Shown: piece by piece, positions 1 to 9,924 of the stretch | Layout: each line of letters opens with the position of its first letter | How positions within the stretch are numbered: position 1 is the stretch's first letter | Assembly (NCBI GenBank): GCA_947646735.1 | Contig: CANTFK010000633.1 | Span: 1-64,000, forward strand | DNA length: 64,000 bases | Source of the DNA: Peronospora farinosa | Taxonomy: Eukaryota > Oomycota > Peronosporomycetes > Peronosporales > Peronosporaceae | Direction of reading: 5' to 3' | The notes under the pieces: model-generated | Databases searched by the model: none | What the model saw: only the letters and a program-made list of their open reading frames with translations | What the model was told of the DNA's origin: nothing | Position numbers and translations under genes: made by a program

Positions 1-45
1 TACTTAACGGGCAGGTTCAAAAAAGGCATGTAAGTACTTAAGAGG

Positions 46-223
46 ATGTCGCTCGGGTGAACACACTGGTGTCACACTTTTGCGTATGTATATATATCAG
101 GTACTCACATTGATAGGGATGACGTCCAGTCAACATGTCGCTCGGGTGAAACACACCATGTGTCACACCCTTGCGTATGTGATATACACTAGGTGTATTC
201 ACATTGATAGGGATGACGTCCAG
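46..223. repeat. Tandem pair of LTR-like repeat units
   Basis: Two direct copies of about 84 and 89 bp lie back to back (46-129 and 135-223). Each opens with ATGTCGCTCGGGTGA and closes with GGGATGACGTCCAG. The copies differ by small indels and substitutions, mainly in a TATA-rich middle. The style resembles the end of an oomycete LTR retrotransposon, but no primer-binding site or second LTR is visible, so the element type is inference. Confidence 0.6.
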
Positions 224-239
224 CTGGGACTAGGCGCCA

Positions 240-860
240 TCAAATGACGTCAGTCAGTTACGTCATTGAGCAAGCTTAAATATATTTAAGCTCGCCCGTT
301 GGGATGCGCATCTATAGAGATGGCACCCATCATTACATATTAACCAATCAGTAGTTAGATTTATATTTAGTTAAATTCTATTAAATATAAATCAGTCTTG
401 AATTTACTTAAACATACACACCACGCACGAGAAGTTGAAAGACTTCTGCGTGACGTCGGTGTTCTAGTGTTAAGAAGTTCGTTGCACTCTCGCTTAAGCG
501 AGAGGCAACTGGTGGTACGACTGCTTAAGCAGTCGACCAACCTCCCAACCACCCTCGCACGCGAAGGTAAGACGGTCTAACCGCTTCCTCGCTTGTGCAT
601 AAGGTGTGTGCTCGAAGTACGATACAACTTCGTAGAAGTGCCCGTCTACACTTCGTGCGTTGGTTCTTTGAACCTTTGAGTTTCTAGCTTGCTCTTGCAC
701 TCTGTGCATTGGTTCTTTGAACCTTAAGCTATCGCTTGTAGACTAGAAGTCCCTCCTAGTTCCTTAGAAACAGGGTGGCCTCTTAGTCGTTAATTAGTTA
801 CTTAGAACTAAGTGGCTTTAAGGCGTCAACTTAAATTAGTTCTATAGAACTACGAGGCTT
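240..860. repeat. Palindrome-rich non-coding segment
   Basis: No coding frame is convincing here. The stretch carries a run of perfect short palindromes: a 20-bp one at 273-292 (AGCTTAAATATATTTAAGCT), an 18-bp one at 487-504 centred on CTTAAG and extending to 482-508 with one mismatch, and a 16-bp one at 519-534, also centred on CTTAAG. The palindrome GGTTCTTTGAACC occurs twice (about 662-674 and 711-723) inside a direct repeat. Shorter ones (CTTAGAACTAAG, GTTCTATAGAAC) follow. It may be the internal or untranslated part of the repeat element to its left. Confidence 0.6.
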
Positions 861-911
861 TCAGCCTAAAAGTCTTCCTCTGACTAAAGAGCTGGGTAGC
901 TCCGCTACATT

Positions 912-1223
912 AACTACCTTAAGCTTAATTACCATAACTGCCTTGAGCTTGTTTACCATAACTGCCTTGAGCTTGTTTACCATAACTGCCTTGAGCTTGT
1001 TTACCATAACTGCCTTGAGCTTGTTTACCATAACTGCCTTGAGCTTGTTTACCATAACTGCCTTGAGCTTGTTTACCATAACTGCCTTGAGCTTGTTTAC
1101 CATAACTGCCTTGAGCTTGTTTACCATAACTGCCTTGAGCTTGTTTACCATAACTGCCTTGAGCTTGTTTACCATAACTGCCTTGAGCTTGTTTACCATA
1201 ACTGCCTTGAGCTTGTTTACCAT
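912..1223. repeat. 24-bp tandem satellite, 12 identical copies plus one diverged
   Basis: Twelve identical copies of a 24-bp unit (AACTGCCTTGAGCTTGTTTA plus CCAT) run from 936 to 1223. One copy with four mismatches precedes them at 912-935. Because 24 is a multiple of three, both strands stay open as octapeptide repeats (MVNKLKAV on the minus strand), but nothing else supports translation. Identical copies imply recent expansion or homogenisation. Confidence 0.9.
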
Positions 1224-1689
1224 GATTGTCGCAACTGGAGGAGGTTCACCATCTCATTGACAATGTATTTTAGGCACATGACGCAGCTTTTCTCGTGTCT
1301 TTCTCCGTGTTTAAAATTATACGCCTTGCAAGCTTCATCGGTAGCACCTAGTGTATTTCTTTTGTCAAGAACTTGACGTGTATGTTCTTACTGTACATGG
1401 TTTGGTCATATCAAAGTTACTCGCCGACATGTGTCAAGGTTTTTCGTTTACTCGCACGGGCAGGGCAACACATGACTTTCAGCGGCATCCTAGTTAGGAT
1501 CGAGATGACAGCTTTACAAGTCTACGATCTCGGTAGACCATCAACTTCCCTTTGTTAGGCTCTTCGATATTATCGATAGATTCGCATCAAAATGCCGGTT
1601 GAGAATCACTTCTTTTTGTCAATTCTGTACTTAATTTCTCGAAATTCTCGCACACCAAAAAGTACCACACAAATAACCTTTTTTATTCG

Positions 1690-2783
1690 ATGAGATTTCG
1701 GGTATTTGGATCCCTCCTGTGCTCCTTGCATCTACCGCTTTATCAAAGGCGCTTTATTACCTGTTCACCCATTCCTCCCACTCAATCTCGGTTGATTCGC
1801 AAATCTCCACCTTGCGCTGCGATTTGCGTCATCGCTGATGAAGTTCTTACAGGAAAGGTATCGATAAAACATGTAACCACCAACTCGATTTGTTTGTCAT
1901 TCTCATCTTATCATAATATTTCCATAGACGATCGATACCAACTCGCACTGGATATCAAAATTCATGTTTGATCGGGGTATCGACCTTAAGCGCATCGTTG
2001 TAATTCCTGACAACGAGGAGGTAATCGTCTCGACGGTCAAGGAATTGTCGCAAATGGTTGGCCTCAATGGATATGTGATTACTACGGGAGGCATTGGTCC
2101 TACCCATGATGATATCACGTATCAGAGTGTGGTATGTTTTATATATTGTTCACTTCTTTGAAGGTTGGTATGATTGACCTTATCTCATTTGCTGGCCAGG
2201 CAAAAGCATTTGGTCGTGGTCTTGAGTTTCATGAATCGACACTAAGAAAACTTGAGGCTGGTATGGCGGATCGCGCTCAAGAACTGACGGAGGGACGGAA
2301 GCGAATGGCTCTACTGCCTGCTGGCTGTAAGACGCTCAGTACAGAGTTTTGGACGCCGATTGCGGTTGTGGAGAACGTATTCATTCTACCTGGAATTCCT
2401 TCTATGGTTCGCTCTATGCTGACGTCAAATGAAGAGCACTTCGTTGGGGTTCCTATCTTCCGTGCAATCGTAAGTGTTACGTGCAACAAGGGATGCCGTT
2501 ACCATGATAAACAATTTTGCTCACTTTGTCGTTTGCTTTGTAGGTTAAAACACTGAAACTGGAGGGTGACCTAGCAGCTCAGCTGACCGCCGTGCAGGAT
2601 GCGCACCCGAACGTTGCGATCGGTAGCTACGTTAACTTGACGAAGGACGAGACGGGCGTGCGCGACATGAGCTTTAACACTCGCCTTACTATTGAAGGAC
2701 GTGACAAGACGGAGATCGAAGAAGTTAGTGCCGAAATTGAAAAGCTCTTCAATAGCGAGCGCGAACTTCTTCCTGACGACTAA
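1690..2783 (+). CDS. MoCF/CinA-type molybdopterin-binding domain protein
   Basis: Four exons: 1690-1857, 1928-2131, 2200-2469 and 2544-2783. All introns (68-74 nt) have GT/AG ends and are phase 0, giving 293 residues. The joined product carries the family signatures GKTIDTNS (around residue 55) and TTGGIGPTHDDIT (around 105-118), typical of the MoCF_biosynth/CinA N-terminal fold also found at the N terminus of FAD synthase FLAD1. Residues 1-30 are basic and hydrophobic with no acidic residue, like a mitochondrial presequence. No C-terminal PAPS-reductase (FAD synthase) or deamidase domain follows, so the substrate is unknown; a nucleotide or FAD pyrophosphatase role is possible from CinA relatives. 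The gene is preceded by repeats and followed by the convergent EDC4 gene. Confidence 0.85.
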
Positions 2784-3131
2784 TTCATTACTGTATAGAA
2801 ATTCTTACTTGATGCGTGTCGGTTGATAGATTTGAAAGATACTGACTTGACTGACTGGAGAAATACTGACTGACAAATCATGACACAATGATTTAGTATC
2901 GCAGATAAGCCAATTACGTGCAGTGCATCGCTTTGGTATTGAGTTTTAATCACAAAGGAGGTATGCTAATACGTTTATTAATAGCAAACATTATACCTCC
3001 ATGATATGCTGGTATCAGCTACGCTTTCCATTGTCACCTCCATGGCAATCATTTTCACTTTATAGAACGCACACTATCGATAAGAAAAACCCCAAACGTT
3101 GCATTTGTTTCGACAATTTCTACGCTTACCA
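2784..3131. other. Convergent intergenic spacer
   Basis: AT-rich spacer between the MoCF-type gene and the EDC4 gene, whose 3' ends face each other. No open frame is credible. A small inverted repeat (GGAGGTAT at about 2957 and ATACCTCC at about 2993) could form a hairpin and help end transcription; this is inference. Confidence 0.5.
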
Positions 3132-6100
3132 TTATGCTGAGTTTAGCATGGAGTTGAGAACATGATGCAGGAGGGTGTACTGCGAGTCGCGGGACTGCGC
3201 CGGCACACTATTGAGACCTGTCTGCAATTCTTGCAGCACGCTGGTCACGAAGCCGGCGATACTTTGATCGCGCACGTCCATAACTAGAAGTGACTCTCGC
3301 AGCCAGTCAACTTTCGTCGCTAGGTCATCCACCAGGTCAGCCCCTAATTGCTGCACTAGGCAGAGGATCAGCATCTGTGAGAGCTTGGGTGGGCGGCTGC
3401 TCAGGACAAGACGCGGATCGCACTGCTGGCAGGTAAATGCTACAAGATTTACATTTTGTGCACCAAGTGCGAACTTAAACGCCTCCTCCCAATCATTTCG
3501 TGCGATATAATCCAGCACAGTACCCTGCTGTGCCTCGAGCTGGAGCTCTTCAGGGGACTTTGCAACCGGAGCTAATGCTACATCCATACCCCCAGCATTC
3601 ACAGTTAAGCTCAGTTGCTCCACCTGCTTGCTCAAGCTTTCCACCACCTCCGTCAGCTGCTCCAGTTGGCTTGCAACCTTTGCGTTGCTGGTGTTTTGCC
3701 CACTGCTCTCAAATGCACTACGCGTGCCCTGCACAAAAGTGTCATTAATTTGCTCGAACATTTTCTGCGTGGCGGCCTGGAAAGAAGGGATCAAAATGTC
3801 CTGGAAACACTCACGGAAGGACTCACGGACAGGCTGACGAACATCTTCCACTACGCGCTGCACCATGTCGTCGACTCCATTGGCCAGCTGGTCCGGTAGC
3901 GATGTCGCCAGCGAGTCATCCAGCTTCCGTTCCATCAACGGAATCAGTTTTTCGCTAATAACATGCTGGAATCCATTCTGCACGGGTTTCATGAAGTTGT
4001 TCTCCATAGTGTGCAGCACGATACGGCCCATTGCGGGCACAAGAACGGATTGGAGCTGCTTCTGGATCGACTTTTCCACTTGAGTTGATACTTGCGTCGT
4101 CAGATGATTACTTAAACTTCCCATAATTCCACGCATTTGTTCACGGAACTCCTCATCACGCTGGAGCTGCGCCGCTTCCATGCGGCGTAGCGTTGCAATA
4201 AGCGTCTGTTGCTGCGTTTCACTCGCTGTATCGTCAACCGACGGGTCATACTGCACAGATGATTCATCCTGAAATGCACGAACAGAAGATGACGGGGAAG
4301 AGCGATTGTAGAATCGCAGACTAGGAAGCATTCCCATTTCACCTGTCACAGATGACGTTGACACCGACGCTGCATCGCCAGCAGTAGTAAGATGCAGTGA
4401 GCGAGCGCCAGTGCTTCGTGTGCTCCGAGCTGGCGACGAAGGAGTTGGAGGTACTCCATTAGGAGCCATTTGGAGTGGAGCTTGCTGACCAGCGATGCTG
4501 CCTTCCTCATCCTCATCTTCTTCAGCGATTTCGGTTTCAGGAGCCGAAATCGCAGCAGATGCAGCCCGCGGGGATTCCGCTGCCGTCTGATACGAAGTCT
4601 CAATGCTCTCCCCTTCGGTCGTCACAGCACCAACCGATTGGCCAACGTTTTCACTAGCCTCAATGTCATCTTCTAGAAAGCCATGAGCGCCAGGTATATA
4701 ACATTCACTGGCAGCCACGTGATACCGCTGAATAGCTTGTGTCTGCAGACAGTACAGCTGCATAGAAAAGTTTAGCCCACCCAACATGGAGGTCAAATCA
4801 CTGCCATCGCGTGCTGGTTGGCTTGGAGCAGTACGATTCAGTACACCCATACTGAGCACTGGATAGGCCAAAGCAAATTCCGTCACGTTGTCAAAGAGGC
4901 GTGGAGTGAGAGCGTCAGAGCTGGGGGCTAGGTGAAAGGCATATATCAACGGCTTGGAGCGGTCGGCAACAAATAAGAACTGCGTAGTTGGGTCAAAGAT
5001 TGTCTCGTGCAAAAGTTCATGTGCCTCATCACGAAGCAACACCGTCTGGTAGCATACAGGAGTATTGCTCTCCATCAGCGCCGCATTCCACAGCGACAAA
5101 CGCGTATTTGATTCGCCACCTATAAAAAGACCCTGCTGATTGAGAAAGTTGCCACCGTAGAAGTGAAGACTGTCAACAGTCTTACCCTCAAATGGCTCAA
5201 AGCGATGAATACACTCGGCAGACTGCCCAGGCTGCCAGTCTTGCACACGATATACTTGCACAAAACCATCACTGCCAGCAGTGATTACACATTCGCCGTT
5301 ATGTGGCGCAAAAACCATGTCGTTAATCTGATGACCAGAATCCTGTCCGCACACGACACTGATATCGTAAAGGTTTTCGGCGCCACTACCATCAGGGGCA
5401 ACTCCCAACAGGTCAGCAATAAACACCAGGCTTCCATTAGCAATAGCAATCGTGTTTGATTCGGATGGGTGCCATTTCACACGTCGCGCTTGTGTCGGCA
5501 CCAACTTTATCAGCTCGCGGCTCATGGGATCTTTCTGGATCGCCCATATTGCCACATGGTTGTCTGTACCAGAACTCAACAGCAATTCCGATTTACTGTT
5601 AAAAAAAGCCAACTCCGTAACCGTGTGATTTTCGTGTTTCCGCAGCAACAATCGATCCACTGAACTTTGACTAATTACTCGAATTAATCCATTTCGAATC
5701 GGGTACGAAATAAAGTGCTCGTTCACTGATATGAGGTTTCCCAACTGCGACGTACGTTCCGAATTGTACAGTGTAATGGGCATGACTTCCAGCGATCTAC
5801 TCTCACCAGAAGCATCTTCTCCACGCGGATGATACTCCACAGTTTCTCCACTAAGTCTCACCCCAGGAGGCGCCGTCGGGGCATCAGCTGTTCCAAATCC
5901 TGAGCTAGTACCGGCACGTCTGGGAGAACCTGTTATCGAGCTCGACGCTGATCTACCTGCTCCATTACTATAAATGCCATCCATAGAGGCACTAGCAGCA
6001 CTGCGTAGTGCTGCAGAATACATCCCTCCACTAGTAACAGAGACGCTGGGTACCGGCTGGAACTGAGGGAAAGACGGTGGCAATGGTGCCGATCTGGGCG

Positions 6101-6579
6101 GCGGAAAAGCTGCGTGGTTGGACAAATTCTGTTGGAACTGAGGAAGGTGCAAGCTTGGCGTGCTCATGGGAGGAATGGGCACTGACCCCATGGGACGCAA
6201 GTGGCTCTTGGCCATGGGCATTGAGTTAGAAGATGAGGTCAAAAACTGCTGCAAAAACTGGTTCGGACTAGACACGGATAAAGGTGCAGGAGGCAGAGGA
6301 GGAGGAGGAGGCTGATGTTGCAGCAATTGGTGCAATGAAGTGCTCTGCGTCACTTCAGGGGAGACGTGGTCGAGTGGTGAAAAGCGGGCTAGAAAAGTAA
6401 TTATTTTAGAATATGTCCCTCTTGATAAAGAGGAAGTATCAAGTTGCTTTTGACTTACCTACGCTGAGGTTAGGCGGCATGGGAGCACTTCCAGGAGGCG
6501 GCGCGAGGCTAGAGCTGGCCGTACTGCTGTTGCTATTGCGGCTGTGGCTACGGCTGCCGCTGTCTTTGCGCGCGCTCAT
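3132..6579 (-). CDS. EDC4: Enhancer of mRNA-decapping protein 4 (Ge-1/EDC4) homologue
   Basis: Two exons on the minus strand: 6579-6459 and 6388-3132, joined by a 70-nt intron (donor GTAAGT, acceptor TTCTAG, phase 1). The product is about 1125 residues; the start is the ATG opening MSARKDSGSRSHSRNS. Order of parts: a Ser/Pro-rich N terminus with PPPPPLPPAP tracts, a WD40-type propeller at roughly 230-600 (repeat cores such as SGTDNHVAIWAI and TAGSDGFVQVYRV), an acidic low-complexity linker, a long helical segment starting near the query SETQQQTLIATLRRMEAAQL, and the conserved C-terminal helical domain ending HHVLNSMLNSA. This matches animal EDC4 and plant VARICOSE, scaffolds that couple DCP2 to DCP1 in P-bodies. 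The role is inferred from the architecture. Confidence 0.88.
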
Positions 6580-7664
6580 GCTGGACGCTTCGGGGATTTT
6601 AAGTAACGGTAGATGCTTTTTTGGAAGAGGGGGACCCAATGTCAGGAGGGGCGGTAAATTAATTTAGCTTGATTTGAAAGTGGGTCATCCCTCTCACGGT
6701 TAGGAATGTAATATTTGTAGAAAACAACGACATTCTAATATTATATAGTGGTCGACACTTTGGATCAGCGTTACTGACTGACCTCCTTGAAATAACTACA
6801 GTTGAACGTTCCTGACATCTTTGACATCCTCATGACCTTCCACTGTGCCACGCAAGTGTAGCATATACTTTAATTGTGATAACGCATACAGCGGCGTCTG
6901 GACCAGATATGTGGATTGCAAGACTATGTTATTGCGGAGAAGGAGAGTAAGGACCATAGTTTGAACTGCATGTCACATGAGCTCTAGAGTCTGTGCATTT
7001 GTAAAGTTCGCCGAACGTTGTCGTAGAGCGCCATCATGCCGTTTCAATGAACGTGTAGTGGAAACTGCCACTGCTATTTGCACGAAGAAGGTAACAGCAC
7101 CTGCGCTCTCGACCTCGGTGATGTGTTGCTTAAAGACCAACAAATTTCTTAGGTCGAGAGCGCAGTGATAAAGCGCATGAAGAGTATCTGAGCTCACTGC
7201 TGACAACCCCCCGTGCTACTTTCACCAGAAGACTGCGACAAGCGCCAGCATCACATACAGGTGTGAACACTCTGCAACAGCATGGACATGTATTGCATGC
7301 CGGCCACATTAAATTGTAGCTTTCTAACACTGAAGAAGTCTAAGGCATTGATGGCATATGCTCTAAGAGAATTGACAGCAATCAGGTTCCTGTCGCCCGT
7401 CTGCCAGAGGCAAGCGATTGCATTGATGTTGTGAACATCTGAATCACAAATGGATCAGATATCTCGCCATTGTGCGAGGATTCTAAATGTGACAATCTTT
7501 GCTTCAACAATAGACTGCGTCTCATCCAATACAAATAAACATTCTCGAAGACCTTTACAATTCGATATCACCACAACCTCTTCATAACCGAAAACTCATA
7601 GAAAATACCCCGTCTCTTCTTCCCTCAATTCATTTCAAGCCACAAACATTCTTAATAGTTCAGA
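6580..7664. other. Divergent intergenic region with a 14-bp perfect inverted repeat
   Basis: No gene is supported between the divergent EDC4 and FAM210-like genes. A perfect 14-bp inverted repeat (TGCGCTCTCGACCT at 7102-7115 and its complement at 7151-7164) encloses a 35-nt loop. Just before the FAM210-like gene, CTCAATTCATTTC at about 7624-7636 resembles the oomycete initiator-type core promoter; that reading is tentative. Confidence 0.5.
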
Positions 7665-8372
7665 ATGTACGGCGTCTTGCGTTTCGTCAAAGCCGGACGA
7701 TGTGCCTCGAGTCTGCATCCACTCTCCAGTCTACCTACTGCACGCAATGAGTTCGTACGATCTTTTGTGCAACGACCACACACTAGATCTCCGTCATTCC
7801 TCACGTCTTTGGCCTCCTCGCGCTCCCGTGGCACATGTGACGCAAGTTTCCGACGCTTCATCTCTTCACTGTCTAAAGCATCAGAAAATGGAGTAACTAC
7901 TGCCACCGGCAACATGTCACATCTTGAGAGACTTAAGGACCAGTGGCGCAAGTACGGCGTTGTGGCAATTGGTACGTACTTGAGCATGTACGGAGTAGTG
8001 CTGAGCTCCATTTACCTCGCTATTGACCGGGGATGGGTACATACTAGCAAGCGATCGAACTCCATGGAAAATGAGAAAATGGACGATAGTTTTGACCTCG
8101 TCACTACAACCAATAGATTCGTCAAACTGGCGGAAGATTTGGGTATTGCGCAGTACTTGGAGGTGGAGCGTGTGAATGCCAAGACGGGCTCGTTTCTATT
8201 GGCCTGGATTGCTACCAAGTTCACGGAGCCTGTACGTCTGGCGCTGACGATTGCTATGACACCGCGAATTGCGCGTTTCTTAGGACGAGCGCCCAAGCTG
8301 CCACCAAAAACTCCCGGAAAACTTGCGAACATGATGAAGAAAAAGCTGGAGCAGCAGAAACCTAAGGCGTAA
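7665..8372 (+). CDS. FAM210/DUF1279-family mitochondrial membrane protein
   Basis: Single-exon frame of 235 residues. The N terminus (about residues 1-75) is rich in Arg and Ser and poor in acidic residues, as expected of a mitochondrial targeting sequence. It is followed by the DUF1279 signature LKDQWRKYGVVAIGTYLSMY and a hydrophobic helix (about 97-120). A second hydrophobic segment (around 175-200, SFLLAWIATKFTEPVRLALT) and a basic, helical C-terminal tail KKKLEQQKPKA complete the FAM210A/B-like layout. Animal relatives sit in the inner mitochondrial membrane and affect mitochondrial translation or erythroid iron metabolism; the role in oomycetes is not known. Several in-frame ATGs lie downstream; the first was chosen because it includes the presequence. 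Confidence 0.85.
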   Translation: MYGVLRFVKAGRCASSLHPLSSLPTARNEFVRSFVQRPHTRSPSFLTSLASSRSRGTCDASFRRFISSLSKASENGVTTATGNMSHLERLKDQWRKYGVVAIGTYLSMYGVVLSSIYLAIDRGWVHTSKRSNSMENEKMDDSFDLVTTTNRFVKLAEDLGIAQYLEVERVNAKTGSFLLAWIATKFTEPVRLALTIAMTPRIARFLGRAPKLPPKTPGKLANMMKKKLEQQKPKA

Positions 8373-9385
8373 AGTGACTGAAATCAATACTAGCGAAATC
8401 TCAACAGCTGCGGTGTTTGCAGAAAGTCATTTACGGGTGCCACTTTTTTGGATGACGTGTGCTTGTTAGGTTGACAGGACAGAGCTGGAGTTGGCATCAG
8501 CGACACAAGTAAAGCAAGACTTTCGAGTATGATAACCAATTATATGACGCAGGATAAAGTAATTGGCCAGCCGGAACTGCCTCAAGGAGCACCGCCAAGA
8601 GTGCTATGATGCCTCAAGGTCCTCCAGCGCGATGTCCGATGCTATTAAGCAAATTTGAAACCTGTGCGTAACAGGCAGACCAATTTCAGATCTTCCTCTT
8701 AGAGCTCACCCCCAGATTTTAGTAGTACGCCACCGCGTGATGTTTCGATAGGTGTACCGCCTGGAATGTCACCTTATGGGGATGGGGGCCACGTCCGGCT
8801 TTTTATGGTAAACCAAATATTCAAGACATGTGGTTATAGATGGCGACAGCCAAGTAAGGTGTTGAAGAGCTCGAGACATTGGTTACGAAGCAACAACCTC
8901 TACCTGGTAGCACTTCACTAGATCAGGCTTTTTAGTTGCAGAACCAACGCATTTGGTGCTGATAGAGACAACGTTAAAAGTAGTTTCGGGCTATAGATAA
9001 CGAAGCGCTATTATATCTTGGAATTCTGCGAGGTGTTGCAGGTTGGCCCGGCTCCACAGCACAAGACAAGCCGGAATGACGTTCAGGAATCATTATCGTA
9101 CAGTCAAACTGGTTGTAAGTCCAGAAGGAGGAGTCCAACGGGCAGAAGCTGCAGGCCAGGCGGACATCGTCCTGTTTGAGGGCGACAAGGATAACGATAG
9201 CATTATCATCGTAAGCAATATATACCCCTCCAAAATTTTATATTTGGCCAACGACCCGTACGTACTAGCTACCTCAGTTGAAGTTGAAGTGACTTTTTAA
9301 GTTGAAGTGAACAGGGTTACATCATTGAGATATCGGATTGGCTATTTTAATTGCCAATCACAGCTAAGCAATTGAATCAAACACG
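8373..9385. other. Intergenic region, no supported gene
   Basis: About 1 kb between the FAM210-like gene and INTS1. Short frames (for example 9043-9300) show no family features, and the surrounding frames contain many stops. Some stretches read like decayed coding sequence (an Glu/Gln-rich reading near 8870-8940), but none could be identified. Confidence 0.4.
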
Positions 9386-9887
9386 ATGAAGCGAGGGCGA
9401 GTAGCGACTCGCGGTTCGACGCGCCATGCGCTGAGGCGTAAGAACGTAGTAGTGGATGAAGACGATGAGGAAGAAGGAGAGGATATGCGTCAAGAAGAGG
9501 AAGAGGAAGAGGAAGAAGAAACGAAGAAGACGCCACCGTTAAAGTTGACGCGTGCGCAGACCAGGAAACAGGAGGAAGAGGCCAAAAAGAACAGAAAAAA
9601 TGGCAGGAAGAAGAGAAAAGAGGAAAGAGAAGAAGAAGACGATGAAGATGATGAAGAAATGGAGGAAGATGAAGAGGAGGAAGAGGACGAGGAAGAGGAA
9701 GAAGAGGAAGAGGAGGAAGAGGCTGACGTTGAGGAAAGACACAGAGGGACCCGCGAACGTAGAAGCAATAAACCGCAATTAAGAGGAACACAACGTCCTT
9801 TGAGAAAGAAACAGCGATGCAAGATCATTGTTTCGGAAGACGAAGAGGAGGAGGAAGAGCAAGAAGAGCAAGAAGAGCAGGAAGAGC

Positions 9888-9924
<37 letters not shown>

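Noticed and set aside
861..1223. 120-codon minus-strand frame of repeated MVNKLKAV
   Set aside because: It is open only because the satellite unit is 24 bp; there is no further coding evidence.
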